Of a stretch of DNA of 64,000 nt, positions 32,963 to 40,990 are shown piece after piece (position 1 is the stretch's first letter; each line of letters begins with the position of its first letter). The stretch covers positions 62,001 to 126,000 of the forward strand of contig NZ_BMNH01000013.1 of assembly GCF_014646355.1 (NCBI RefSeq), given 5' to 3'. The notes under the pieces are model-generated. The model made no database searches. It worked only from the letters and a program-made list of their open reading frames with translations, and had not been told where the DNA came from. Position numbers and translations under genes: made by a program. This stretch comes from Nonomuraea cavernae. GTDB taxonomy: Bacteria; Actinomycetota; Actinomycetes; Streptosporangiales; Streptosporangiaceae.

Positions 32963-33726
32963 TGCCGTCGGTCTCCTCGCGGGCCAACCGCGGCTGGTGG
33001 GACGGCAACGCCGACGACTACCAGGTCGAGCATGGCGACTTCCTGCGTGACACCGGTTTCGTCTGGTGTCCCGAAGGCGTCGACGAGGACGAGGCGGGCC
33101 TGCTGGGCGAGGTGCGCGGACGGCGGGTGCTGGAGGTCGGCTGCGGCGCGGCGCAGTGCGCGCGGTGGCTGGTGACGCGGGGCGCCCAGGTGGCGGCGTT
33201 CGACCTGTCGCACCGGCAGCTCCGTCATGCGCGGCGCATCGATCTCGACACCGGGGTGCGGGTGCCGGTGGTGCAGGCCGACGCCGAGGCGTTGCCGTTC
33301 GCCGACGCCTGTTTCGACCTGGCCTGCTCGGCCTTCGGGGCGCTGCCGTTCGTGGCCGATCCGCTGGCCGTGCTGCGTGAGGTGCGCCGGGTGCTGCGCC
33401 CAGGCGGCCGGTTCGTCTTCTCCGTCAGCCATCCGATCCGCTGGGCCTTCCCGGACGATCCGGGGCCGCGCGGGCTGACCTCCGACCGCTCCTACTTCGA
33501 CCGCTCCCCCTACGTCGAACGCGACGACGACGGCACCCTGACCTACGTCGAGCACCACCGCACGATGGGCGACTGGGTCGGCCTCGTCGTCGCCTCCGGG
33601 CTGAGCCTCACCGGCCTGCTGGAGCCCGAATGGCCGCAGGGCCACGAGCGGGTGTGGGGCGGCTGGAGCCCGCTGCGCGGCCGTCACCTGCCGGGCACCG
33701 CGATCTTCAGCGTAAATCTGGCGTGA
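32962..33726 (+). CDS. Class I SAM-dependent methyltransferase
   Basis: A 254-residue methyltransferase: motif I VLEVGCGAAQCARWL, AFDLSHRQLRHARR, motif with VQADAEALPFADACFDLACSAF, and LREVRRVLRPGGRFVFSVSHP. The substrate is unknown (UbiE/Methyltransf_11 type). The GTG start shares a base with the TAG of the DUF4191 gene, so they are coupled. The IS200/IS605 element begins directly after its stop codon. Confidence 0.88.
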   Translation: MPSVSSRANRGWWDGNADDYQVEHGDFLRDTGFVWCPEGVDEDEAGLLGEVRGRRVLEVGCGAAQCARWLVTRGAQVAAFDLSHRQLRHARRIDLDTGVRVPVVQADAEALPFADACFDLACSAFGALPFVADPLAVLREVRRVLRPGGRFVFSVSHPIRWAFPDDPGPRGLTSDRSYFDRSPYVERDDDGTLTYVEHHRTMGDWVGLVVASGLSLTGLLEPEWPQGHERVWGGWSPLRGRHLPGTAIFSVNLA

Positions 33727-33729
33727 AAC

Positions 33730-33749
33730 CCCGGGCGTTCACGCCTGGG
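33730..33749. repeat. Left-end hairpin of the IS element
   Basis: CCCGGGCG-TTCA-CGCCTGGG: an 8-bp stem with one G:T wobble and a TTCA loop, four bases after the methyltransferase stop. It is the likely TnpA recognition hairpin. Confidence 0.65.
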
Positions 33750-33805
33750 AGGAAACGACAGCGCGGGAGGGCCGTCAAGGGCCGGGCGGTGTGGTGACGG
33801 GTGGC

Positions 33806-34204
33806 TCAGCCCGGGCGTTTGTGGTTGTCGATGTACTCCTTGATGATCGATAGTGGTGCGCCGCCGCAGGAGGCGGCGAAGTACGACGGCGACCAGAAAT
33901 GCCCGCCCCACAGGTACTTACGGATGTCTGCCGGATACTCCTTGCGCAGAAGCTGGGCGGACACGCCCTTGATGCTGTTCACCAGCGTCGAGAGGGCGAC
34001 TTTGGGCGGGTAGTGCACGAGCAGGTGCACGTGATCTTCCTCGCCGTTGAACTCGGCCGGCTCCGCCCCGAAGCTGTCGCACGCCTCGATCATGATGTCT
34101 TCGCAGCGAGGCGGAATCTCGTTGGTGAACACACCACACCGATATTTCGGAATGAAGACCAAATGCGCGTGAAGCGAGTAGACAACGCTTCGCCCCCTTC
34201 TCAT
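33806..34204 (-). CDS. tnpA: IS200/IS605 transposase TnpA (Y1 HUH)
   Basis: A 132-residue single-strand transposase. The HUH motif is H58-V-H60 in EEDHVHLLVHYP, and the nucleophile is Tyr124 in IIKEYIDNHKRP. The conserved N-terminus VVYSLHAHLVFIPKYR and the GHFWSPSYFAAS region are present. The ATG at 34204 gives the family start; a longer upstream in-frame region overlaps tnpB and is unlikely to be coding. It cuts and joins the top strand at the hairpin ends. Confidence 0.93.
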   Translation of the reverse strand: MRRGRSVVYSLHAHLVFIPKYRCGVFTNEIPPRCEDIMIEACDSFGAEPAEFNGEEDHVHLLVHYPPKVALSTLVNSIKGVSAQLLRKEYPADIRKYLWGGHFWSPSYFAASCGGAPLSIIKEYIDNHKRPG

Positions 34205-34259
34205 GCCGGGGTTCGGTTTTCCAATCCGGCGGCGTGGGCTTGGCGATAATGTGTTCGAG

Positions 34260-35414
34260 GTGAAGCTGGTGGTGCAGGTCAAGCTGCTGCCGACGCCTGA
34301 GCAGGCGGCGGCGCTGGAGGCGACGTTGCGCGCGGCCAACGACGCGGCCACCTGGGTGGCGGCGCTCGCCCATACCCAGCGGGTGTTTCGCAACTATGAT
34401 CTGCGTAAGCACGTCTATGGGCAGGTCAAGGACAGGTACGGGCTGGCGGCTCAGGCCGCGCAGCATGTCATCAAGAAGGTCGCCGACGCCTACGCCACCC
34501 TGCACGCCAATCTCCGCAACGGCCATCTGGGCAGGCCCGGCTCCGCCTGGCGTGAACGGGTCCAGGCCAGGCCGATCGTCTTTCGTCCTGGCGCGGCCCA
34601 GCCGTTCGACGACCGCTGCCTGTCCTGGCAGCTGAACGCGCGCACGGTGTCGATCTGGACCACAGGTGGGCGAATGAAGGGCGTGGCGTTCACCGCTTCG
34701 GCCGATCAGCTCACCATGCTGGCCGCTCACCGTAAGGGCGAATCCGACCTTCTCTACCGCGATGGCATGTGGTTCCTCGTCGCCACTTGCGACCTGCCGG
34801 ACGTGCCGGTGGGCGCGCCGGACGGATTCACCGGGGTGGATCTGGGGATCGCCAACATCGCCACCACCGCCACCAGCACCGGCGATGGTGTCCGCCACAG
34901 CGGCAAGACCTTGAACGCGGTCCGTCACCGCCACCGGGAGCTGCGCCGCCGCCTGCAGACCAAGCAGACCAAGTCCGCGAAACGGCTGCTGAAGAGACGC
35001 CGCCGCGCCGAGGCGCGTTTTGCCGCCGACCTCAACCACACCATCGCCAAGCGCATCGTGACCGAGGCTGCACGCACCGGGCGAGGCATCGCCCTGGAGA
35101 ATCTCCAGGGCATCCGCGACCGGGTACGGCTCCGCAAGCCCCAGCGGGTCACGCTGCACACGTGGAGCTTTCACCAGCTCGGCCATTTCATCGCCTACAA
35201 GGCGGCCCGCGCCGGTGTCGCCCTGGTCTGGGTGGACCCGGCCTACACCTCGCAAGCCTGCTCGGCCTGCGGGCACGTGGACAAGAAGAACCGGCCGGGC
35301 CAGGCCAGGTTCGCCTGTACGTCGTGCGGCTTCGCTGAGCACGCCGACGTCAACGCAGCTCGTAACATCGCCGCACGCGGTGTCACCAGCTGGGCAGTGA
35401 GTCACGCTGCCTGA
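34260..35414 (+). CDS. tnpB: RNA-guided nuclease TnpB
   Basis: A protein of about 384 residues from the OrfB/TnpB family, the ancestor of Cas12: it uses an RNA from the element's right end to cut DNA next to a short motif. The RuvC residues are intact: Asp in GVDLGIANIAT, Glu in GIALENLQGI, Asp in HADVNAARN. The zinc ribbon CSACGH...CTSCGF has all four cysteines. GTG 34260 (VKLVVQVKLLPTPEQ) fits the family start; GATAAT at 34245-34250 suggests a leaderless mRNA. An ATG at 34203 would add 19 atypical residues. Confidence 0.9.
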   Translation: MKLVVQVKLLPTPEQAAALEATLRAANDAATWVAALAHTQRVFRNYDLRKHVYGQVKDRYGLAAQAAQHVIKKVADAYATLHANLRNGHLGRPGSAWRERVQARPIVFRPGAAQPFDDRCLSWQLNARTVSIWTTGGRMKGVAFTASADQLTMLAAHRKGESDLLYRDGMWFLVATCDLPDVPVGAPDGFTGVDLGIANIATTATSTGDGVRHSGKTLNAVRHRHRELRRRLQTKQTKSAKRLLKRRRRAEARFAADLNHTIAKRIVTEAARTGRGIALENLQGIRDRVRLRKPQRVTLHTWSFHQLGHFIAYKAARAGVALVWVDPAYTSQACSACGHVDKKNRPGQARFACTSCGFAEHADVNAARNIAARGVTSWAVSHAA

Positions 35415-35458
35415 CGCGGACCAGACCGTCAAAGCCACCGACGGCGAGGAACTGCAAG

Positions 35459-35479
35459 CTCAGCCCCTTCAGGGCTGAG
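35459..35479. repeat. Right-end hairpin of the IS element (3' end of TnpB guide RNA)
   Basis: CTCAGCCC-CTTCA-GGGCTGAG forms an 8-bp stem with a 5-nt loop, followed by AAGCTGAC. The omega RNA would run through the tnpB 3' end into this hairpin, and bases from about 35488 on would be its guide; these are the 3' codons of the neighbouring hydrolase gene. Confidence 0.65.
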
Positions 35480-36422
35480 AAGCTGACCTGCGCCCGTACA
35501 TAGCCGCCATGGCGTGGAAGACCGCCCGCGGCTCCCAGCGGGTCTCGTCGACCATCCGCACCACGCCGTAGGAGCCGAGGTCGTCGGCGCCGAGCCGGGT
35601 GTAGCCGGCGAAGGTGAACCACAGGGCGGTGTCGACGCCCTCCTCCTCGAAGACGCCGAGCAGCTCGGTGAGGTAGCGGACCTGTTCCTGCTCGTCGGGC
35701 ACCGCGCCGTCGGGCACCACCCAGGCGCTGCCGCCCTGGTCGGCCGCGCCGCGGTAGGGGCAGGTGCCGAACTCGGTCACCGCCACGGGCTTGCCGTGCT
35801 TGAAGTGGCCGCGCAGCTCCTCGCGGAAGCCGTCGGCGTTGTAGGCGGCGCGGTAGGCGTCGACGCCGACCAGGTCGAACGGGCTCCAGTCGACGAACTC
35901 CCACGGGGCCGCGGCGTAGGTCACCCGGCCGCCGAACAGCGGCCGCACGGTCTCGGCCGCCTCGGCCAGGAAGTCGTTGAACCGGGGCATGATGCCGGCC
36001 AGCGACCGCCACCAGTCCATGTCGGCCGTCATCATCGCGCCGAGCCGGTCGCCGTAGCCGTCGCCGGGGATGAAGCCGGGGCCGAAGGCGGTGGTCTCGC
36101 AGCCGGTGACCAGCACCACCTCGGCGCCGCCGCGCCTCAGCGCCTCGGCGCGGGCGGCGCAGTCGGCGTACAGGGCGAGCATGCCGGGCGCGGGGACGTC
36201 CACCGGGAAGGGCGCGAACCAGACCTCGAGGCCGGCCTCGGCGGCCAGCTCGGCGGCGGTGCCCAGCCGCTCGGGGTCGGCTCCGGAGACGCGCACGACC
36301 TGGCAGTGTAAGTCGCCGGCGATGACCCGCATGTCGCGCCTGACGGTCTCGGCGTCGAACGCGTGGCGTGACCGGCCGGGTTCGGGCAGGAACCCGGTGT
36401 CATAGTTGATCCCCTTTTTCAT
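35469..36422 (-). CDS. TIM-barrel glycosidase-like protein (often labelled abortive infection protein)
   Basis: A 317-residue protein beginning MKKGINYDTGFLPEPGRSRHAFD. It has TIM-barrel features of glycoside hydrolases: VTGCETTAFGPGFIPGDGYGDRLG, WSPFDLVGVDAYRAAYN and a candidate nucleophile Glu in PVAVTEFGTCPYRG, then DTALWFTFAGYTRLG. Relatives in actinomycetes are often called abortive phage infection proteins without proof. The last five residues (SASQP) and the stop lie inside the IS right end, so the original C-terminus has been replaced. The ATG overlaps the stop of the upstream tetR gene. Confidence 0.7.
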   Translation of the reverse strand: MKKGINYDTGFLPEPGRSRHAFDAETVRRDMRVIAGDLHCQVVRVSGADPERLGTAAELAAEAGLEVWFAPFPVDVPAPGMLALYADCAARAEALRRGGAEVVLVTGCETTAFGPGFIPGDGYGDRLGAMMTADMDWWRSLAGIMPRFNDFLAEAAETVRPLFGGRVTYAAAPWEFVDWSPFDLVGVDAYRAAYNADGFREELRGHFKHGKPVAVTEFGTCPYRGAADQGGSAWVVPDGAVPDEQEQVRYLTELLGVFEEEGVDTALWFTFAGYTRLGADDLGSYGVVRMVDETRWEPRAVFHAMAAMYGRRSASQP

Positions 36423-37030
36423 GATTTATCTCCATAGCTTGCAGCGAATCCGTGGTCGAGCAGATCGAAGGCGACATCGACCTCGTCGGCCAGCCGCCGC
36501 CCGGCCTCCGCGAGCGACGCCCCACAGGCGAGCCGATGGAAGAACTGCTCCTGCAGCGTGGTGACCACGGCGGTGACCTGCGCCGCGAGGAGATGGGCGA
36601 TCAGGTCGCCAGGTTCGCGCTCCAGCGCGGCGGCCAGCTCGTAGCGCTGACCGATGTGCGCCTGGTGGACCCCGGCGAGCAGCGCCGGACTGCCGGAGAT
36701 CACCCGGACCCGCGTCAGCAGGCTCTCCGCGTCGACTCCCGGCGCCTCCCGGGCGAACGCGCGATAGTGCGCGCGCAGCGCGCCGAGCGGCGACAGACCC
36801 GGAGGACGCTCGGTCACGATCCGCGCCATGTCCTCCTTGACCTCGTCGAGGACCAGGCACTCCTTGGTCGCGAAATAGGCGAACAGCGTCACCTTCGCCA
36901 CCCCGGCCGCCTCGGCGACCTCGTTGACGGTCACCTCGTCGTAGCCCCGCTCGGCGAACAGCCGCAGCGCCGCCTCGGCGATCCGCCGCCGCGTCTGCTC
37001 CTTCTTGCGCTCCCTGAGACCTGCCATCAT
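36419..37030 (-). CDS. TetR-family transcriptional regulator
   Basis: A 203-residue regulator with the N-terminal HTH (RRRIAEAALRLFAERGYDEVTVNEVAEAAGVAKVTLFAYFATKECLV) and a helical ligand-binding domain. It is coupled by ATGA overlap to the TIM-barrel hydrolase gene, which it probably controls. A 15-bp inverted repeat overlapping its own promoter suggests autorepression. Ligand unknown. Confidence 0.92.
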   Translation of the reverse strand: MMAGLRERKKEQTRRRIAEAALRLFAERGYDEVTVNEVAEAAGVAKVTLFAYFATKECLVLDEVKEDMARIVTERPPGLSPLGALRAHYRAFAREAPGVDAESLLTRVRVISGSPALLAGVHQAHIGQRYELAAALEREPGDLIAHLLAAQVTAVVTTLQEQFFHRLACGASLAEAGRRLADEVDVAFDLLDHGFAASYGDKS

Positions 37031-37041
37031 GCGGCAAGAGT

Positions 37042-37079
37042 AAAGCGTACCGGGTTCAATTTCAAACCCGGTACGCTTT
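37042..37079 (-). promoter_or_regulatory. TetR operator and leaderless promoter
   Basis: AAAGCGTACCGGGTT and AACCCGGTACGCTTT form a perfect 15-bp inverted repeat around CAATTTCA. On the minus strand TTGAAA (-35, inside the centre) and TACTCT (-10) are 17 bp apart, and transcription would start at about the ATG. On the plus strand the repeat ends in six T, so it could also terminate plus-strand transcripts. Confidence 0.75.
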
Positions 37080-37099
37080 TTTGTGAGACGAACGGAGGG

Positions 37100-37561
37100 T
37101 CACATGCGGACGACCATCGTGTTGGAGGCGCGGTCGTGCAGTCCGCGGTGGTCGCGATCGAAGATCAGCGCGGGCACGGCCAGGATGAGGAGCACGGTGC
37201 GGGCCAGCACCGGCACCAGCCGGGGGTCACCGCCGTCCATAGCGGCCACCCTGATGCCGGCCAGACGGTGGCCGAACGTCTGGCCCATCAACGCCACCAG
37301 CACGAGATACTGAGCCGCGAAGACCAGGGCCGGCACCCACGGCGACCGGGCCGGATCGACTCCCAGCAGGAGCTGGGTGACGAGCCAGGTGCAGATCATC
37401 CAGTCGATGACCAGCGCCAGGATCCGGCGCCCCCATCCGGCGATCGCGCCGCTGCCCTCCTCGGGCAGCCCCAGGCGCTGGCCCGGGTATCCGAGGTCGA
37501 CTCCGGCCGACCGGACGCCTCCCAGCCAGGTCTGCGTCCACCGGGGTTCGTTGCCGCTCAT
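37100..37561 (-). CDS. RDD-family membrane protein
   Basis: A 153-residue protein with the RDD fold: WGRRILALVIDWMI (Arg and Asp of the family), a second helix pair at about 75-92, GQTFGHRLAGIRV, and DRDHRGLHDRASNTMVV at the end. The family has no single known function (some act in ion exchange). It is the only gene between the tetR operator and a divergent hypothetical gene. Confidence 0.88.
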   Translation of the reverse strand: MSGNEPRWTQTWLGGVRSAGVDLGYPGQRLGLPEEGSGAIAGWGRRILALVIDWMICTWLVTQLLLGVDPARSPWVPALVFAAQYLVLVALMGQTFGHRLAGIRVAAMDGGDPRLVPVLARTVLLILAVPALIFDRDHRGLHDRASNTMVVRM

Positions 37562-37625
37562 GCCTCCACGGTATCCGGCCGCCGGGCCGGTCCGGATTGT
37601 GACCCATTCGCGTCACGAGGCGGTC

Positions 37626-38474
37626 ATGATATTCGTCATGTCACACGGGGATGACCTTGACGCGCGCTTCGACGCGCTCGTCTCGCAGATCGGCGACGAC
37701 GAGCGGCGCCGGATGCGCACGGCGGCCGCAAAGGCGGCACGCGCGTCGCGCTCCCCCAGATCCGCCAGGCGTGCCACACCCGCCGGACCTCCACGGCGGA
37801 CGCCGCGCGTCCTGCTCGCCGTCGCCGTGGTGTTCGCCGTGCTCTTGGCCGGCGGCCTCGTCGTGGCCTTCCGCCCCGACGTGCTCTCGGCCATCCGGCA
37901 GGCGGCGGGCCCCGTGCCCGAGGAGACGTTGCCGGTGAGCTCCGCGCCCTGGGCGGCGGGGCCGTTCGCCGGGTCACCCGCCGAGACGTACGCGGACGGA
38001 ATCACCGGTTTCGTCATGCCACCGGCGACGGCGCTCGGCGGCCTGTCGGAGAAGGACGTGGCCAAGGCGCTGAAGCGGACGCGCGAGCTGCTGGCGGCCG
38101 CCTACCTCGACCACGCGACGCTCATGGGAGGCAGACCGGCGGCCTTCATCAAGGCGCTCGACCCCGCGCAGCGCGGCGCGTTCCGCGAGAACCTGGACCA
38201 CGGGACGAAGGACGACTTCGACAGCCGCACCTGGGTGGCCAGTTTCGCCCCGAAGACCGCGGAGTTGGCGACCGACGTCATCAAGGTCAAGGGCAGGACC
38301 ACGCTGGCCGCGGCGAAGGAGGAGGGCCACACGGGCGTCCGGGTGAAGATCAACTATCTGCTCGTCTACGACGACTCGGCGCCCGACTCGGTGGCGCCCA
38401 GCGGCCCGCCGTCCGATCCGTACGAGCTGGACCGGCCGGAACGCGAAGGCTGCCAGGCCTCGGACCCCACGTGA
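37626..38474 (+). CDS. Single-pass membrane protein of unknown function
   Basis: 282 residues: a short acidic-then-basic cytoplasmic part (HGDDLDARFDALVSQIGDDERRRMRTAAAKAARASRS), one membrane helix (about 61-83, VLLAVAVVFAVLLAGGLVVAF), and an extracytoplasmic domain of about 195 residues with VAKALKRTRELLAAAYLDHATLMGGRPAAFIKALDP and VRVKINYLLVYD. I do not recognise the family. ATG 37626 is preceded by GAGG; ATG 37638 is an alternative. It lies just upstream of the GlnR box of glnA and is transcribed in the same direction. Confidence 0.7.
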   Translation: MIFVMSHGDDLDARFDALVSQIGDDERRRMRTAAAKAARASRSPRSARRATPAGPPRRTPRVLLAVAVVFAVLLAGGLVVAFRPDVLSAIRQAAGPVPEETLPVSSAPWAAGPFAGSPAETYADGITGFVMPPATALGGLSEKDVAKALKRTRELLAAAYLDHATLMGGRPAAFIKALDPAQRGAFRENLDHGTKDDFDSRTWVASFAPKTAELATDVIKVKGRTTLAAAKEEGHTGVRVKINYLLVYDDSAPDSVAPSGPPSDPYELDRPEREGCQASDPT

Positions 38475-38480
38475 GCCCGC

Positions 38481-38518
38481 TTAACACATGCGAAACAAAC
38501 GGGACACCGTTCGGAAAC
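38481..38518 (+). promoter_or_regulatory. GlnR box upstream of glnA
   Basis: TTAAC-n6-GAAAC-n6-GACAC-n6-GAAAC matches the actinomycete GlnR consensus (gTnAC-n6-GaAAC repeated) with exact 6-bp spacings. It lies 54 bases before the glnA GTG. GlnR activates or represses nitrogen genes according to nitrogen supply; here glnA regulation is the evident target. Confidence 0.88.
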
Positions 38519-38571
38519 GGCCACGACTTAGCGTCGGCCTGATAGCCGGTTCGCACTGGGAGGTTTCGAGA

Positions 38572-39996
38572 GTGTTCAACTCCGCCGACGACGTCCTGAA
38601 GTTCATCAGGGACGAAGGAGTGCAGTTCGTCGATGTCAGGTTCACCGACCTGCCGGGGACGACTCACCACTTCACCTTCCCGGTCGAGAACTTCGACGCC
38701 AACGTCTTCACCGACGGCCTCATGTTCGACGGCTCGTCGATCCGCGGTTTCCAGGCGATTCACGAGTCGGACATGCTGCTGCTGCCCGACCCGACGAGCG
38801 CCGTGCTCGACCCGTTCCGCGATCACAAGACGCTCAACATCAACTTCTTCGTGCACGACCCGCTGACGGGCGAGGCCTACAGCCGTGACCCGCGCAACGT
38901 GGCACGGAAGGCCGAGGAATACCTCAAGGGCACCGGCATCGCCGACACGGTCTACTTCGGCCCCGAGGCCGAGTTCTACATCTTCGACGACGTCCGCTTC
39001 GAGACGAGGCAGAACGCCGGCTACTACTACATCGACTCCATCGAGGGCGCCTGGAACACCGGCAAGGCCACCGAGGGCGGCAACCTCGGCTACAAGCCGC
39101 GCTACAAGGGCGGCTACTTCCCGGTGCCGCCGATGGACCACTTCACCGACCTGCGCTCCGAGATGGTCCGCAACCTCATCGAGTGCGGCATCGACGTCGA
39201 GATGCAGCACCACGAGGTGGGCACCGCCGGCCAGGCCGAGATCGACTTCAGGTTCGGGACGCTGCTCAAGACGGCCGACAACCTGATGCTCTACAAGTAC
39301 ATCATCAAGAGCACCGCCATGGAGTACGGCCACACGGTCACCTTCATGCCCAAGCCGATCTTCGGCGACAACGGCTCCGGCATGCACTGCCACCAGTCGC
39401 TATGGAAGGACGGGGCGCCCCTCTTCTACGACGAGGTGGGCTACGCGGGCCTGTCCGACACCGCCCGCTACTACATCGGCGGCCTGCTCAAGCACGCGGC
39501 GTCGCTGCTGGCGTTCACCAACCCGACGGTCAACTCCTACCACCGGCTGGTCCCGGGCTACGAGGCGCCGGTCAACCTGGTCTACAGCCAGCGCAACCGC
39601 TCGGCCTGCGTCCGGATCCCGATCACGGGCTCCAACCCCAAGGCCAAGCGCATCGAGTTCCGGGTGCCCGACCCGTCGTGCAACCCCTACTTCGCGTTCG
39701 CGGCCATGCTGATGGCGGGTCTCGACGGCATCCGCAACAAGATCGAGCCGCCGGAGCCGGTCGACAAGGACCTCTACGAGCTGCCGCCCGAGGAGGCCCG
39801 CCAGGTCCCGCAGGTCCCCGGCTCGCTCTCCGAGGTCCTCGACGCCCTGGAGGCCGACCACGACTACCTGCTCGAAGGCGGCGTGTTCACGCCCGACCTG
39901 ATCGAGACGTGGATCGCCTACAAGCGCGAGAACGAGGTCGACCCGATCCGCCTGCGCCCGCACCCGCACGAGTTCGAGCTCTACTACGACGTGTGA
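38572..39996 (+). CDS. glnA: Glutamine synthetase type I
   Basis: A 474-residue GSI-beta enzyme that makes glutamine from glutamate, ammonia and ATP. Seen: DGLMFDGSSIRGF, YFGPEAEFYIFD, the catalytic loops HHEVGTAGQAEIDFRF and KPIFGDNGSGMHCHQS, NSYHRLVPGYEAP, and the adenylylation tyrosine in KDLYELPPEE. The GTG at 38572, with GGGAGG upstream, is chosen over an in-frame ATG at 38488, which would include part of the GlnR box. GlnE, its adenylyltransferase, is encoded 2 kb downstream. Confidence 0.97.
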   Translation: MFNSADDVLKFIRDEGVQFVDVRFTDLPGTTHHFTFPVENFDANVFTDGLMFDGSSIRGFQAIHESDMLLLPDPTSAVLDPFRDHKTLNINFFVHDPLTGEAYSRDPRNVARKAEEYLKGTGIADTVYFGPEAEFYIFDDVRFETRQNAGYYYIDSIEGAWNTGKATEGGNLGYKPRYKGGYFPVPPMDHFTDLRSEMVRNLIECGIDVEMQHHEVGTAGQAEIDFRFGTLLKTADNLMLYKYIIKSTAMEYGHTVTFMPKPIFGDNGSGMHCHQSLWKDGAPLFYDEVGYAGLSDTARYYIGGLLKHAASLLAFTNPTVNSYHRLVPGYEAPVNLVYSQRNRSACVRIPITGSNPKAKRIEFRVPDPSCNPYFAFAAMLMAGLDGIRNKIEPPEPVDKDLYELPPEEARQVPQVPGSLSEVLDALEADHDYLLEGGVFTPDLIETWIAYKRENEVDPIRLRPHPHEFELYYDV

Positions 39997-40044
39997 CGGC
40001 ACGCTTTCCCGGCCTTCGTCGTCGCTGAGCGACGTCGGCCGAAC

Positions 40045-40098
40045 AGAACGGCCCGGCACCGATCCCTTGAACCCAAGTGATCAGTGCCGGGCCGTTCT
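40045..40098. terminator. Extended hairpin terminator after glnA
   Basis: AGAACGGCCCGGCAC and GTGCCGGGCCGTTCT pair perfectly over 15 bp. The 24-nt interior can pair further (GATC/GATC and CTTG/CAAG), giving one long imperfect stem of about 54 nt. Confidence 0.85.
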
Positions 40099-40109
40099 TG
40101 CCGGAAGCC

Positions 40110-40391
40110 CTAGCCGCCGCGCGCCAGCATCGGCGGGATGGCGGCCCGGACGAAGCGCACGACTGAGAACAGGTTGAACTCGAATTTGACCCGCCAGTCC
40201 TCGTCGGCCGGGGCCAGGAAGGGGAAACGCGGCAGAGCCACCCCGGACGGCCTGCCACCGGCGTTGTTGACCAGGATGTCGAGCCCCCCGAACTCCGCCA
40301 CGGCCCGCTCCACGACCTGGCCGGGCGCTTCGGGGTCCATCAGATCGACCGGCCATTCCGGCGGACTTCGGACCGGCAATCCCCCGGCACC
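40110..40391 (-). pseudogene. Fragment of a short-chain dehydrogenase
   Basis: About 90 codons of the middle of an SDR: VDLMDPEAPGQVVERAVAEFGGLDILVNNAGG (the NNAG motif) and FEFNLFSVVRFVRAAIPPML. The N-terminal dinucleotide site TGxxxGIG and the catalytic Ser/Tyr/Lys part are both absent; the reading stops at TAG right after LARGG. It is a truncated relic wedged between the glnA terminator and the acetyltransferase gene. Confidence 0.75.
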
Positions 40392-40418
40392 GGCGGGCGG
40401 CGGCCAGGACGATCCCGG

Positions 40419-40958
40419 TCAGCCGCGCGTCACCTGATCGGAGGTGAGGCGGTAGAGGACGTGGGGCTGGAGGGGGCTGGCCGAGTGGATGTGCGGGTGC
40501 TCGAAGTCGTCGGCCGGGTCGCGGGTCATGCCGAGCCGTTCCATCACGGCGCGGGAGCGGAGGTTGCCGGCGGCGGTCATGGAGACGATCTCGTCGAGGC
40601 CGGCGTCGAACCCGTGACGCACCGCCCGGCGGGCCGCCTCGATGGCGTAGCCGTGGCCCCAGGCGTGCCGGGTCAGCCGCCAGCCGACTTCCACCGACGG
40701 GTTGAAGTGCGCTTCGAACGTCTGCCGGGCCAGGCCGGTGAACCCGACGAACTCCCCGGTGGCGCGCACCTCCAGCGCCCACAGGCCGTAGCCCAGCTCG
40801 TCGAAGCGCTGCTCGATGCGGTCGACGAAGGCGTCACTCTGCGCCCGGGTCAGCGTCGCGGGGAAGTGCTCCATCACCTCGGGGTCGGCGTTCATGGCCG
40901 CGAACGGCGCCCGATCGTCGTCGCGCCATCTGCGCATGATGAGCCGCTCTGTCTCCAT
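40419..40958 (-). CDS. GNAT acetyltransferase (RimJ/RimL-like)
   Basis: A 179-residue N-acetyltransferase: METERLIMRRWRDDDRAPFAAMNADPEVMEHFP at the start, VGFTGLARQTFEAHFNPSVEVGWRLTRHAWGHGYAIEAARRAV (acetyl-CoA loop RxxxxG-type) and NLRSRAVMERLGM. Members acetylate ribosomal-protein N-termini, amino acids or drugs; the substrate here is unknown. Confidence 0.87.
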   Translation of the reverse strand: METERLIMRRWRDDDRAPFAAMNADPEVMEHFPATLTRAQSDAFVDRIEQRFDELGYGLWALEVRATGEFVGFTGLARQTFEAHFNPSVEVGWRLTRHAWGHGYAIEAARRAVRHGFDAGLDEIVSMTAAGNLRSRAVMERLGMTRDPADDFEHPHIHSASPLQPHVLYRLTSDQVTRG

Positions 40959-40990
40959 TGATCAAAGATAGGACAGTCCTGGTGTACGGC

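Larger units (their letters stand above)
33727..35487. mobile_element. IS200/IS605-type element with divergent tnpA and tnpB
   Basis: About 1.76 kb carrying an HUH transposase gene (minus) and a tnpB gene (plus) whose start codons lie back to back near 34.2 kb. A subterminal hairpin with TTCA loop marks the left end and another with CTTCA loop the right end, as expected for single-strand transposition of this family, which leaves no terminal inverted repeats and no target duplication. Both proteins keep their catalytic residues, so the element may be active. The exact end bases are estimated. Confidence 0.85.

Noticed and set aside
34202..34393. Extended N-terminus of TnpA upstream of 34204
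   Set aside because: The extra codons run antisense to tnpB and precede the family start VVYSLHAHLVF; the ATG at 34204 fits the family.
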